Shown: positions 1 to 12,392 of the stretch, one piece after another | How the letters are laid out: each line of letters begins with the position of its first letter | Numbering within the stretch: position 1 is the first letter of the stretch | Assembly: GCF_001723175.1 (NCBI RefSeq) | Contig: NC_064653.1 | Location: 3,782,001 to 3,846,000, forward strand | Origin: Penicillium oxalicum | Lineage: Eukaryota; Ascomycota; Eurotiomycetes; Eurotiales; Aspergillaceae | DNA length: 64,000 nt | Direction of reading: 5' to 3' | Notes under the pieces: model-generated | What the model saw: the letters and a program-made list of their open reading frames with translations, nothing else | What the model was told of the DNA's origin: nothing | Databases searched by the model: none | Position numbers and translations under genes: made by a program

Positions 1-1149
1 ACGTCTATATAATACTTGTCGCTATTTATGCATTTTCCAGCGCGGTATGCAATCTTAATCCATTCAGTTCCTTGGTGACCCTGTTTCGACGGCGCGGCCA
101 TTTCGTTATGGTCAACTTGTACAGAAGCTTGCCGAGCCCAAGGTTGCAAGGAGCAAGCCAGTGGCTCAAAACAAAGCCACAGTCGTGATTCATCAATATG
201 GGGAGCTTTTTCTCGGTTCTGTACATCCCCGGCTCCGAGGATGTGCGGTCTCTTTCATTTGAACACAATATATTCACAGGCATAGGCACAGTCAGATGGC
301 GTGTTCATCTCCGTATCTACTACTCCACGCTGCTAGCGGAGATGAGTTGCAGATCAAACTCAACACCCGTGCTCTTTCTTGGATATTCAGTGTAGTGCAA
401 GTTTGAAAAGTGAGAAGCGAAGAATCCGAGATTGTCAAACCAGTGTTTGCTTCATTTCATCCCTCATCTGGAAGCCTGTCATCTACACAACTCGTAGTTG
501 AGTATAGACTGACGTTTATTGTCGCCAAGCATCGCAGACGGCTGCGCTGTATAAGCATCGGTCTTACTCGGTATACGAATATGTGGTATACACCAAGGTG
601 CGACCGGGCACAAATCCTGATCATCCATCGAAGGAACCTTTGAATCCAACCAGATAACCATTAATATGTTTTGAGTTTCCTGACTTCCAAAGCAGAAAGT
701 GGTCCGTTCACCGAATTGCTGTTTTACTTCCAATCAATCGTTATCCACAGCACATCATTGGCCACAATCTCATGGTTTGAAGGGATAATCTAGAGTCCAG
801 AACATCTGCACCTTTTACATTAGGTAGTAAGTAGTAGAATGCAAGCGAGGCCCTTATTTCAGATTGGAATGCACGCGGACGGATGATCTGCCGGATTCGG
901 AGAGCGCCCAGAACCTTGACTTGCGTCACTTTCGGCGTGGTACCTGTCAACCTTGCGTCTAAATCCCAGCGGCCTCTTTTTATTTTTTTGTTGAACCTCC
1001 AGCCACGATTGCCGTGGTCTCTGAGGAACAGTACCGCCCCCGGCTACGTGACTCAGTAGTGGTAGGCCCAGTTCAGTCACATCTTCTCCCAGACTCGGAC
1101 TCTCGACACTCGATCATCGCAGGTCTCGCTGAGAAGGCGAGCCCTCAGA
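1..1149. other. Left-edge intergenic sequence, no gene supported
   Basis: Short open frames occur on both strands, but none has recognisable domains, a sensible exon chain or support from composition. The last 150 bases are presumably the promoter and 5' leader of the GT34 gene that starts at 1150. Whatever lies left of base 1 may contribute a 3' UTR here, but nothing visible proves it. Confidence 0.5.
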
Positions 1150-2422
1150 ATGCAGTTCGCATTACCTCCGCGGAAAAGCCCACATGTGCTACCGGGCCAC
1201 CACTCCACTCGACTTCCATTGTATCGAAGGAAGCAGCTCAAGACGATAGCAGTCACTGCGCTCTCCATCCTTGTGCTTCTATATCTACTCTCCCATGTCT
1301 TTTCTTTGAGCTCGCATTCGCTCTCAGCGTCGGCAGGGACGGCGGGAGTGGTGATTGTAACGCTGCTAGACCAGCAAAGCTTCAGCGAAAGCTATATTAA
1401 GAAAATCATCGCGAACAGGGAGGACTATGCGAAGCGCCATGGTGAGAATCTTTCTCACTTTTCTTTTTCTCTCCTTTTCATGCGTTCATTGCTCTCAATT
1501 TGCTCCGCCAGCGACGTGAATTTGCAACATTGCCATGAGCTATGAGTAATTTCTCTAATACTACTTGAACCTAACAAAGTTGCTGATGCCTCCCTCGCTC
1601 TGAACCAGGCTATACAAACTTCTTCGCAAGCGTTTCCGACTACGACGAAACCGTAGGCGATGCTCCTCGAAGCTGGGCCCTCGTGCCGGCAATGCGTCAT
1701 GCGCTCGCTACATATCCCAAATCAAAATACTTCCTCCACCTGAGCCCGCACGCACTGATCATGAATCCGACCACCTCTCTCCAGTCGCATCTGCTGGACC
1801 GAACACGTCTCGAATCGCTCACGATGAAAGATGCACCTATCGTGCCACCGGATAGCATCATCAAGACATTCCCGCATTTGAAAGAGAATAATATCGATCT
1901 GATCATCACCCAGGATAGCCAAGACCTGAGGCCGACAAGCTTCGTTCTTAAGAATGGGGATTTTGCGCGTTTCTTTTTGGACCTTTGGTTCGATCCGTTG
2001 TTTCGGAGCTATAAATTTGTGAAAGCTGAGACACACGCCTTGGTGAGTGAGGAGGTGGAGGGGTTTCCTATTCTCTTTCTCCCTTTATCCTTTTCTTTCT
2101 TTTGTTTTTTTCAATTGAGGGACAAATCCACCGAGTCTGGTTGAAAGTAAATGGTTGCTAATCTCGAGGATACTCTCGTCGGGGAATCATTTAGGATCAC
2201 ATCCTGCAATGGCATCCGACGGTGCTTGCGAGAACGGCGCTAGTTCCTCAACGGATATTGAATGCTTATAGTAAGAATTCAGCGGGTGCGTCACCGGATG
2301 GGACTTATCAGGATGGCGATTTGATCTTGAGCTTTCCTGAATGCGACAAGGCGGGGAGTCGAGATTGTCAGGAATTCCAACTCTACTACGAACTGTGGTT
2401 GAAGAGCGTCAAGGGCTCTTGA
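1150..2422 (+). CDS. mnn11: GT34 alpha-1,6-mannosyltransferase subunit, Mnn11-like
   Basis: Three exons: 1150-1441, 1609-2042 and 2195-2422, giving about 317 aa. The donors are GTGAGA and GTGAGT and the acceptors CAG and TAG; the reading frame continues across both. A short basic N-terminus is followed by one hydrophobic segment (about residues 31-53), which fits a type II Golgi membrane protein. The lumenal part resembles the GMA12/MNN10 family (GT34): an HALIMNP block near residues 145-151, then VPQRILNAY and a C-terminal GDLILSFPEC block. Family members of the Mnn10/Mnn11 type extend the alpha-1,6-mannose backbone of N-glycans in the cis-Golgi as part of a mannan polymerase complex. The usual acidic DxD metal-binding motif before the ALIMNP block is replaced by S143-P144-H145, so this subunit may be structural or need a catalytic partner. 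Family assignment is fairly sure; the exact orthologue name is inferred. Confidence 0.75.
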
Positions 2423-3032
2423 GACTCTTGGTACTTGGTCTTGTGAAGAACGCATAAATTTCAAGAGAAGGGTCTGGGGAGTTGGTATTGGGCGGACCGG
2501 AGTCTTGGGCCTTTCTCTCTTTTCTTGTGATTTTTCATCTTTTGGCGCTTTGGGACGGTCAGTCGAAGGCGCAGTGTGGGTCTGTTTCTGCAGTGTTATG
2601 TATATGATAGGTTCGGTTCAAGAGCTTTCCAGTCAACGGTGGGAGTGTTATTAGATGGCGATAGTTGTGGACAAGCATCATACGGTACAGACATAATTAG
2701 GTTGCATCTTTTCCCAAACCGCCGGCACGGCTGCTTACAGCTCGTCGTAGTAAAAGTTCATTTTTTGGTTCTCATTTTAATGCTCAAGCATATGATGCTA
2801 GTATTAAAGATGCTACAGCATGTAGATTTTCTTTTCAGTCGTAGAGAGACGCCTTGTTGATTTTCTCCCCAAAGGCGTCTTGGAGAACCGGAGCGGGCGA
2901 TGCAAATGGGCAGCTGCAGTCTTTTCAAAAATTTGATATCTCACCCCCACAGCTACTGATCAGAAGCCAATTCGAAGAAGGGATGGGAGTCAAGATTGGT
3001 TGTGGCGCGCACGGCAAGGAACAGCCACGTCC
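2423..3032. other. Convergent 3' intergenic region
   Basis: This 610-base gap separates the 3' ends of the GT34 gene (+) and tsc13 (-), so it should hold both 3' UTRs and polyadenylation sites. No coding feature or structured repeat was recognised. Confidence 0.5.
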
Positions 3033-4176
3033 TTAGAACAGACCTGCCATGAGCACGGAGCGCTTCTTCTTGTACTTGTCACCAAAGTCCTTGCGGTAGC
3101 GAATCTCCTTCTTCCATGCCCAGCTCCACATCTGAATTCCGCCGACCAGGGTGAAAATCAGGACACTCCAGCTCAGCTGGCTTACTAAGAAGATACCGAT
3201 CCAGGCCAGGATCTCAAACATGTAGTTGGGGCAGGTCACCCAGTTGAAGCCGAAGCCGGACGGAATACCCCGCTCGGTAGTTCCTGGGCGGCGGAGGTCG
3301 CGCAGGATCAAGTGTGCGTTGAAGTTGGCAATCTCACTGAAGACAAAGAGGGAAGTACCGATCCAGACGAGCAGGGAGCTATGGTCCTCGGCGGCAGCCG
3401 CCGCATCGGGGCGGAAGACCCAGTAGGCGATGTTGAAACCGGCGAGAGCCCAGTAGTGGGCGCTGTTCTTAAAGATGTTGCGAGCGGGCATGGTGGCATT
3501 GCTGAATCGGTGCACGAAGAGGGTCTCATACTCGCGCTTGAGGAAGTGCAGGGACAAGAGGAGGCAGACGAGGAGCTGCACGTTGGATGGCTCAGGGAGA
3601 GGCTTTTCAAAGTTGAAGTACACGAGGTCACGGAGGGGGAAGAGGAAGAGAGCTGGAATCAGGAGGGGGCCAAGGTATTCGATAATGAAGACGGTGCGCC
3701 ATGCGATCTGGGGACCTATTTGATTGGCAAAATGACAACCATAGCAGTGTTAGTTACAAGTTCTGCTTTCTCTCTCATTTTCGGTGTTTCCCATCGTAGG
3801 TTTATAAGACCACGTACCGAGATCTTTGACATGGATCACACTCGACTGCTTGAGTCCAGTGTCCCCAATGGTGGTTCCCTTGGCATTAGGAACTACAGAT
3901 CGGTCACTGCCCTTGGTGATGCGCAATCGGTGCACCGAAGCACCCGAGGCTTCAGCAATGGCGTTGTACAACTCTTCACCAGATGTGGTGGGTGTGACAT
4001 TGATCTCTGAGGGGAGCTTGCGAATGGGCTTGCCTGTAAATTTTTTGGTTTAATGCGGTCAGTCTTGCATGTCTCCTAGCTTCAATGAACCATAGCTCAT
4101 CGATTGACACATGTGAGAATGGAAATTGGCAAGGCATACCCCGAGGCTGGACAACAAGAGTGATTGGAGCTGCCAT
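3033..4176 (-). CDS. tsc13: Very-long-chain trans-2-enoyl-CoA reductase Tsc13
   Basis: Three exons on the minus strand: 4176-4140, 4033-3818 and 3715-3033, giving 311 aa. Both introns are phase 1, with donors GTATGC and GTACGT. The N-terminus, MAAPITLVVQPRG through VHRLRITKG, forms the ubiquitin-like domain typical of Tsc13/TECR. The membrane-embedded steroid-reductase-like domain follows, with the conserved HFLKREYETLFVHRFS signature (about residues 141-156), NFNAHLILRDLR (about 215-226) and FNWVTCPNYMFEI. The C-terminus is basic (KYKKKRS), which suits an ER-resident protein. The enzyme carries out the fourth step of fatty-acid elongation in the ER, reducing trans-2-enoyl-CoA with NADPH, and so supplies very-long-chain acyl groups for sphingolipids. 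It is divergent from ppoA, with 3.26 kb between the two start codons. The length is normal and no lesion is seen. Confidence 0.95.
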
Positions 4177-7100
4177 TGTTGATGCTGTAGCACGAGCAGA
4201 GCGAGGTAACCGTCTCTGGAGATTTGATCGCAGAACGGAAGTCAGCTTCAGTAGCTCCCAAGATTTTACTCTCCCGCTGCCCGCATATCCGTTGGGCCCA
4301 GCCCTCAACGGGCGCAACTGACCTCGGTACAAACCACGTGATAATGACGCCTGAGGCAGCAGGGTGTCTCCATCCCGCCGCCGCCTTCACAGCTGCCGAT
4401 GCAGCTTTCGGAAGCTCAATATATCTGACAATTGAGCCTGTGTTTGGAGGCTTTTTTGAACGGAACTTGATTCTCTGCTGTATTTACTTTGAAAGGACTG
4501 GGATGGCTATATGGGCGGAAGAGTCAAATGGCTGCGTGGTGGGTCATGTGAGTTAAAGCCTATTAAGGCCATGAGCAAACGCCTCCGCCAGCTACTAATG
4601 TTCGACCACCTCACTGAGTATAAGCGCGTACTGTGGAATGCCCACACGCTCAATTATAAGGACCATCCTGGGTGGCCAATCATATGGCAAGAGGATGATC
4701 TAGGTAACGAAATGACAGTTTGTAAATCAGAAGATTGAATCGGTCGCTATCCACAGGTTCGATGTCTTTGTCGGGTCGTTTCATCAGCTTTTTCTTTCTT
4801 TTTCCCCTCGTGTGTCTTCTCGTGATATTTTAATCCCGGAATTCTCCTTCTTTCACCGCATGCCATAGGTCTTCAGGTAGTGATCCTCTTCCTGACCGTC
4901 ACTGACATTGCCTGGAATCAAAGTCTCACCCCGTGGCATCCATAGCAAAAGCCCCCAGAATAAGATGTGGCGTAGGGGAGATTGAGGAAGTATGCCTTGC
5001 CTTAGTTAACATGACAGGGAAGAGTGGGATCGGGACTCTTTGCAGTCATGTACAACATAATCTTGTAAGAACATGACTCTTTGACTTTAGCCTGTACTTC
5101 TGACTGCTGCTTGTACCTACTTCCTAGTTCTAGACATCGACTTTATGCAGGAATGGTGCGGCTATCGCGACAGCCGAGCTGAACAGCTCCGCCTCCTCCA
5201 CTCTCCCTGTCCCGGTGGACGCTGAAGGTCGTTCACTGATCTGGGGCATCATTCTGATTGAATACATTTTTTTCCCTTTTAGGTGCTGCCCTGTGTACTC
5301 ATAAGTATAGCTTGGCCTTTAAAGATGGAGGATGGTTCCAGCGATCATTTGGAACTTCTCGAACATTAGTCTCCTCCAGTACAGCGAGTTTCTGGAAAGG
5401 ATCCAGAGTCCCGACAGCATGAGCTAGAGTCCCTTCTCACTATTGACTGACAGCCTGCTGTGGTGAGCCCCAGCAGGGTTGATGACTGATTAAATGTTTC
5501 AGCTCTGACTGCCTGGGCAAACTGCATTGCATGCTATCTGCGCCTTGTCCAGGGGGGCCTCCATGGTCGGTCACTGGTCACTAGCCTGGACAGGACTAAA
5601 TAATGGATATGACTGCCCCAGTGAGTATAGTTTGTCTGGTATCCCTAGTCGGCCGTTGCGTCCAAGAAATACCAGTCAGCCAGTCGTGGCTGAGCAATAA
5701 ATTGCTTACCATGTGGTCTTTTGATGGGTCGACTCTGACCTACTGCAGGCAACCTTGACCTAGGTGCAGTACTTCAGTATGGCCGTATGACTGGCTACAA
5801 TTCCAAGTAATCTGCCACCACGATATTCCAGCCGAATCTGACGTCTAGACTGTCCAGTGCCGGGCAGCCTCGAATGTTGAGCGTCTCGATCTCTTCATGC
5901 ACAGAAGCGCACTGCGGGAAACGGGCGCACTGTCCGCAACGTGTGAATTCGACCGTTTCAATACAATTTTAACTCTGTTCCACTGTTCTTCAAAGACTAC
6001 TTGAAACGCTTCGGTGGAACACTGGGACAGTTGGACGTGGGACAGTGGACACTGCACCCGATGCACAAAAGGAGACGGACTCAGACGCTAGGCTCCACCG
6101 ACAGCCTCGCAGACCACTCACAAGTCCAGATTTGTGCAGCTGAACTGTCAGACTCTGACTCGAAGATGCTGTACCAACGGCGAAGCCCGAACCCAGAAAA
6201 CCCACCCTTCCACGCGGCGCCTGCTGAGGAGACCGCAGCCGACAAGCTGGTGGCTACCTGAGCCTTGAGCCTTGAGCCTGAGCCCTGAGCCCTCCAATTG
6301 GCATGTTTCCCTGCGCTGGAATTTCATGACGGTACATTCATCTGCGAGACTCGGTGACTCGAGGGACCCTCTTGAGCGTGAGCAGATGGTGGTACGGACG
6401 GTAGAATCGATCTTCCAACTGACCGGAGGACTCGAATCTCGTCGATCGCTACGAGAGCAGTTCCGGTCCGTCTGGCCGGAGCTGGATGGGGGCGTTCCAT
6501 GCACACGGTTCTTGTCCAGTACACTAGTCCCGTTACTCCAGTGTGACTGTCGAGTGGACACTGGACACCTGGAGAGCGGATGCCTGTATGGACGCCAGAC
6601 TGAGGGCGCGGAGGCTCATGGTAATTTAGTCGATTAGCGTTTCTCCACTCACCACGCAGCGGCTTTGCACCTGAGGGCGGGGCACGCGAGGAGACTGGAC
6701 TAGCACGATTTCGCATTAGTGAGTCCCGACTCGTGGAGACGCTACTGCAAATGCGGGAGTTGGTGTGCTGAGGCTTTGTTCAGCTGTTCAGCAGACATGG
6801 AACCCAGTCGATGAGACTCAGTCCAAGGTTGGCCCACGGCTCTCAGTCGGCCTGACCTTGCGAGCAGCGAATGTGGGAAAAAAAATTAAAAAGGAAAAGA
6901 CAGCCAGTGCTCGTCACAGGAGGGTCCAAGAGTGCCGGGTATATTTGAACTTCTCCTGCCCCGACTTTCATCTATTCAATTCTTCATCTTTGTGGCTTCT
7001 CATCTACTCCCGAAACCTTCTGATCATCCTCGTCATCTGTTGGCCTGATCAGGGTTGTGGGCTTTTCACGACAACTGTATACTTCTCATCCTTGGCAAAA

Positions 7101-7438
7101 CACTTTGACACCCGAAAATTCCATTGTGCGTTGTTGCTATTGTAAGTGATTGATTGACTCGGTCTCGGGAGGTCAAAGTGAGGTATACGCGCGATCATTT
7201 CTGCGTGCTGTATTCCCCCCAGAACCTGGCTATTATCCCCCTTCACGGTATTCGTGATAGGAAACTTGTCGCATGGGACTTGTGCTGGGCGTAACCCGTT
7301 CTCGTTGGAATTGAGTAGGTGGAGCTGATTCCCATATTCTCTAGCTGGGCGCTTTGAACACCTTCGACTTGTACCATCATCGCCACCATTTTTTTTGTTT
7401 TACTTTTCTATAATTCTATTGCTCCATCCTAGCCCAGC
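4177..7438. other. 3.26 kb divergent intergenic region between tsc13 and ppoA
   Basis: This gap must carry the tsc13 promoter at its left end and the ppoA promoter and leader at its right end. The middle (about 5100-6850) is rich in short imperfect direct and inverted repeats of the GGACAGT/ACTGGACA kind. Several overlapping open frames on both strands (6148-6716) have no recognisable protein. Pyrimidine-rich sequence just before 7438 looks like a fungal leader. No intact transposon termini or target-site duplication could be recognised. Confidence 0.5.
6259..6292. repeat. Short tandem repeat, TGAGCCY unit, five copies
   Basis: Five head-to-tail copies of a heptamer of the form TGAGCC(T/C) run from 6259 to 6292; the third copy lacks the last base. 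The repeat lies in the ppoA upstream region. It is directly visible, and no function can be assigned. Confidence 0.8.
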
Positions 7439-10400
7439 ATGGTCGGACACCACGGCAGCGAAACCCACGGTGAAAAGAGCCCACTGGTGCAGATCGAACA
7501 AGTCTTCAAGGCGGCTTTGAGACCGCTGCCCACCGAGACTGGAGATGGCACTTATGTCAAGGACACCAAGCTCACCGGCTTGGCGCAAGATTTGAGCCAT
7601 GTGGACCTCGTTGATGTCAAGACACTGGCAGACGTCGCGAAGAACGCGATCACCGGGGAGGCAATGAATGATCGCGAGTATATCATGGAGCGAGTGATTC
7701 AGGTACGTCAGATTGGAGAAACGAATCGCGTTGAAAAAAGCCGGCGGAATGCGTGTACTGACGGACGATTTCATCAGCTTGCGGCTGGCTTGCCAACAAC
7801 GTCCAAGAACGGAAGGGACTTGACAAATACCTTCCTCAGCACACTGTGGAATGACCTGCAGCATCCTCCTACTTCGTGAGTGGACCCCGTCGCAGGAGTC
7901 AGCCGATTCGAGGCTTACCAGGTTGAACAACATAGATACCTTGGACGCGATTCTGCCTATCGCCAAGCAGATGGATCCGGCAATGTAAGTCTTCTTTATC
8001 CCCGATATGTAATGCTGGTTACTGGAGACTGAGATCGGATTGTCAGAATCCATTCTGGCCCAATATTGGCGCGGCAGGTACACCTTATGCTCGGTCCGTC
8101 CGTCCCCAGACGATGCAACCCGGGGCTTTGCCGGAGCCGGAAACACTGTTCGACAGTCTGCTTGCTCGACAAAAATTTAAAGAACATCCTAATAAAATTT
8201 CGAGCGTGCTGTTCTACCTTGCATCTATAATCATTCACGGTATGTTCACAATCACGCTGAGATCCATCTGTGCCCTCCCGCCGCTGACGAAATTCAATGG
8301 GAAGACTTGTTCCAAACCGACCCCAGAAACCCCACCGTTTCGCTTTCCTCATCCTACTTGGATTTGGGCCCCCTCTATGGAAATAATCAAGATGAACAGA
8401 ACGCTGTTCGAACCTTCAAAGACGGAAAGCTGAAACCCGATTGTTTCTCATCCAAGCGAATTCTGGGCTTCCCGCCTGGCGTTGGAGTTCTGTTGATCAT
8501 GTTCAACCGCTTCCACAACTACGTCGCGGAACAGCTTGCCCAGATCAATGAGGGTGGACGTTTCACCAAGCCAGCCGAGTCCAACACCAAAGCCTACGCC
8601 ACTTGGGACAACGACCTGTTCCAAACCTCACGCCTTGTGACCTGTGGTCTCTACGTGAACATTATCTTGAAGGACTACGTTCGAACCATCTTGAACATCA
8701 ACCGGACAGACAGCACCTGGAGTTTGGACCCCCGGGCCGAGATGAAGGATGGAGTTCTCAGCCATGCGGCCAAGCAGGCAACTGGAAACCAGGTCTCGGC
8801 CGAGTTTAACCTGGTGTACCGCTGGCACTCGTGCATCTCGGCCCGTGACCAGCAGTGGTCTGAGGATCTGTACCGGGAGCTATTCAATGGCCAGGATTCC
8901 AACACGCTGTCTACCCAGCAATTCATCATGGGTGTTGGGCGATGGGAAGGAACCCTTCCTCAGGACCCCATGGAGCGTCCATTTGCCAAGCTGCAGCGCC
9001 AAGCTGATGGCCGCTTCAGCGACGACGATTTGGTTCGCTTCTTCGAGGAGAGTGTCGAGGACGTTGCCGGTGCCTTTGGTGCCTCCAATGTACCGACTGT
9101 CTTCCGGACAATCGAGGTCCTCGGAATCAAGCAGGCGCGCTCGTGGAACTTGGCTACGCTGAACGAGTTCCGGTCCTTCTTCAACCTGCAGCCGTACAAG
9201 ACATTCGAAGAAATCAATTCTGATCCGTACATTGCGGACCAGTTGAGACATCTCTATGACCATCCGGATCAGGTCGAGCTCTACCCTGGTCTCGTCGTCG
9301 AAGATGCCAAGGAGCCCATGCTTCCCGGCAGTGGCTTGTGCACCAATTACACCACCTCGAGGGCCATTCTCTCAGACGCGGTGACGCTCGTTCGTGGGGA
9401 TCGTTTCTACACCGTCGACTATACGCCTAAGCATCTCACCAACTGGGCCTTCAATGAAATCAGCTATGATGACTCGGTCGACAACGGCGCCATCTTCTAC
9501 AAACTGGTCTTGAGGGCGTTCCCCAACCACGTTCGTGGCGACTCGGTCTATGCTCATTTCCCCATGGTTGTTCCCAGCGAGAACAAGAAGATTCTGACCA
9601 GCCTCGGCAAGAGCGAAAAGTATAGCTACAGCCGACCGACCTATACCCCCCCGCCTCGAATGATCAAATCCCATGGTGCGTGTATGTCGATTCTGGCAGA
9701 CAAAGAGACTTTCAAGGTCACATGGGGCCAGAAGCTCGAATTCATTCTCAGCCGTGATGGCCACTCGTACGGTGGCGACTTCATGTTGTCTGGAGACAAA
9801 GCGCCACACGCCCAGTCTCGGAAGATGATTGGGAATGCGTTGTACCGTGACCAGTGGAAGTCCGAGGTTCGGTCTTTCTATGAGAGCATCACGTTGCAGC
9901 TTCTTCGACAGAAATCGTACAAGCTGGCGGGCGTCAATCAAGTTGACATTGTTCGGGATGTGTCCAATTTGGCACAGATTCATTTCTGTGCCAACTTTTT
10001 TTCACTGCCCTTGAAGACGGAGAGCAACCCTCACGGTGTCTTTACGGAACAGGAGCTCTATGAGATCATGGCCTTAGTCTTCACCTGCATCTTCTACGAC
10101 GTGGAGGTGACCAAGTCATTCCAGCTGGAACAGGCCTCTCGTCAGGTCGCCCAACAGCTCGGTGAGCTGGTTATGGCCAACGTCGATCTTGTCTCAAAGT
10201 CCGGATTCGTTGCCGATATCATCAGTCGTCTCCATCGACATGAACACCTGACCGATTACGGAGTGCACATGATTCAGCGTCTGCTGGACAGTGGCCTACC
10301 GCCCAAGGAGATCGTTTGGACCCATATCCTTCCTTCGGCGAGCTCCATGGTCGCCAACCAGGCGCAACTCTTCATTCAATGCTTGGACTTTTACCTCAAG

Positions 10401-11081
10401 CCCGAGAACGCTCACCACCTCGCTGACATTCAGCGTTTGTCCAAGGAGGACACTCCTGAGTCTGATGAGCTTCTCCTGCGATAGTAAGTTGTCCTCTCAG
10501 TCTATCCCGTTGATGCACCCTCGTTGTCTCAGTATCCACTAACCAATCTATAGCTTCATGGAGGGAGGCCGTATTTGCTCGTCCGTTGCGCTGCCCCGCG
10601 TGGTTGCAAAGTCGACCGTGATCGAAGACAACGGCGAGCAAGTTTCGCTGAAAGAGGGTGAAGCGATCTTCCTGAACTTGGTAAGTGGTATCTCTGTTCC
10701 CAAGTATCACGATTGTCCGCTAATCAGTTCCCTTCTCTCTTCCACGTTTAGGTATCTGCCAGCCACGATCCCAAGGCCTGGCCTGATCCTGAGGAGGTCC
10801 GCCTGGACCGCGATCTGAACCAGTACGCACACTTTGGCTTCGGCCCCCACCAGTGTCTCGGTCTTGGGGTCTGTCAAGTGGCATTGCCCACGATGCTCCG
10901 CGTCGTAGGTCAATTGCAGAACCTCCGCCGTGCTCCTGGACTGCAGGGTCAGCTGAAGAAGTTGCCTGCTCTGGGAGGGTTGACCATGTACATGGACGCC
11001 GATCATAGCTCGATCTCGCCATATCCCTCCACGATGAAGATCCAGTGGGACGGTGAGCTGCCCAAGGCGAGATACACTTAA
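7439..11081 (+). CDS. ppoA: Psi-factor-producing oxygenase PpoA (5,8-linoleate diol synthase)
   Basis: Seven exons: 7439-7702, 7778-7875, 7936-7984, 8047-8239, 8305-10483, 10554-10680 and 10752-11081, giving 1079 aa, the expected size for Aspergillus PpoA. The N-terminal half is a haem peroxidase/dioxygenase domain with distal His201 in SIIIHDLF, catalytic Tyr373 and proximal His376 in YRWHS. The C-terminal half is a P450-like hydroperoxide isomerase domain with the ANQAQ motif (Asn886, Gln889) and the thiolate Cys1005 in HFGFGPHQCLG. Having both active sites intact separates it from PpoC-type 10-dioxygenases, whose P450 half is degenerate. The known reaction of PpoA is oxidation of linoleic or oleic acid to 8-hydroperoxide, then isomerisation to the 5,8-diol (psi factor). 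These oxylipins shift the balance between sexual and asexual sporulation. All key residues are present and no lesion is seen. Confidence 0.96.
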
Positions 11082-12392
11082 AACCAAAGGGATGGCTGGT
11101 CGATGATGTGGTACGATTTTTGGCAACAGACGTGGAGTTTTTTTTTTGTTTCGGCGCTTGATTCCCCTTACACGACTTTTTCTTTTCTTTTCTTTCCTTT
11201 TTGGACTTTACGTGGATTGAAAGTTGAAATGATATATGCTATCCATGCATCGATTCCCATCGTACAACATCTTTGTTGCACATGTAGCGACCAATGCCTT
11301 CCGGAGCCGAGACAGCGATTTGTGGCATCGTCCCGAGGTGTTGACTCGGGGTAGAAAACAACGTGTAGCTGCGCCTAGCCCTGCGGCCCAATTTTCGTGT
11401 CGCGAATCTCAGCAAGTTTCGGTGAGAGAGTAAGTGCCCGCCAGCTGAGAAGCTCCAACGGCTACGTAATGCGAGAAATCAGGAACATGTGTCGCGGACT
11501 GCCAAGAAAGAAAAAAAAAGAAATGATAGGATGTGTCCACCAAGTCGCTCATCCACTTTGACAGCTGAGCCAATTGATGTTACCTTTGACATCAATCTTA
11601 CTAAATCAGAATCGGGGGTCTTCTCATTCTCTTGCTGGAGGAGGTGTTCGTAGGTACCCGAGCGTATGTTTTCGACTTGAGGATGTGAACCATCAACCCC
11701 GTTGAGGACTCCCTTTCTGGCGATAGATAGACAGCCAGCACTGATGCCTTAGCGCCTGACCGCCTTAGCGGGGCACCCGTCGGCGACCACTCCGCCCAAC
11801 TTTCTACGCTCTTCTGCCGGCAGGACGAGCTTTGGCGCGACACTCGTTTGGGTCACGCTCTTTCTCTTCCAGCTTCTAGCCTTGAGAGATCGCCCTCTCT
11901 TGCTATATCTCTTTCCATCACTCCCCACCAACCTCCCCATCCCACCTTCCACAATTCCCTCGGCCTGATCTCCCTCAACCAGACCTGTCCTTAGAAACTC
12001 GGGTGAACGTCCTGCACCGTTTTCCCCGACCGCTTGACTTCTGGTCTATCCGCCGTGATCTTGCCTATTCTTGCGTCGATCGCAGAGCTGTCAAGCCCCC
12101 TCCTTCTCTTGAGCTTCGGGCCAGAGTCCAGTGAACGATAGACACCGATATCGGGAACCAGGCTCCCAATTAGGTCCCTTCGAATTCAACAATCATCGAC
12201 GAGGCTTCAGTTCTCTTCGTGTGACGCTCGAATTTCGTGTGAAGGAACGGGACAGACGTTCAACGTCATAAGGCACCCTCGCGCCTTCTCCGCGAAGCCG
12301 GTCCTGACGACCTCCCCACCTCTTCATTCAGGAGGCTCTTCTCCTGGAACTGTGTCACCTCCTCATGTTTGGCAGATTGCCTGATCAGAACC
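11082..12392. other. Intergenic region with promoter and leader of the HECT ligase gene
   Basis: Between the ppoA stop and the HECT-ligase start lie the ppoA 3' UTR (T-rich from about 11130 to 11210) and, from about 11850, a C/T-rich stretch typical of a fungal promoter and 5' leader. Minus-strand open frames at 11601-11952 are low in complexity and resemble no known protein. Confidence 0.5.

Noticed and set aside
6148..6716. Overlapping open frames on both strands upstream of ppoA
   Set aside because: Three frames are open at once in a GC-rich, repeat-containing stretch. None gives a recognisable protein, so chance openness is the simplest reading.
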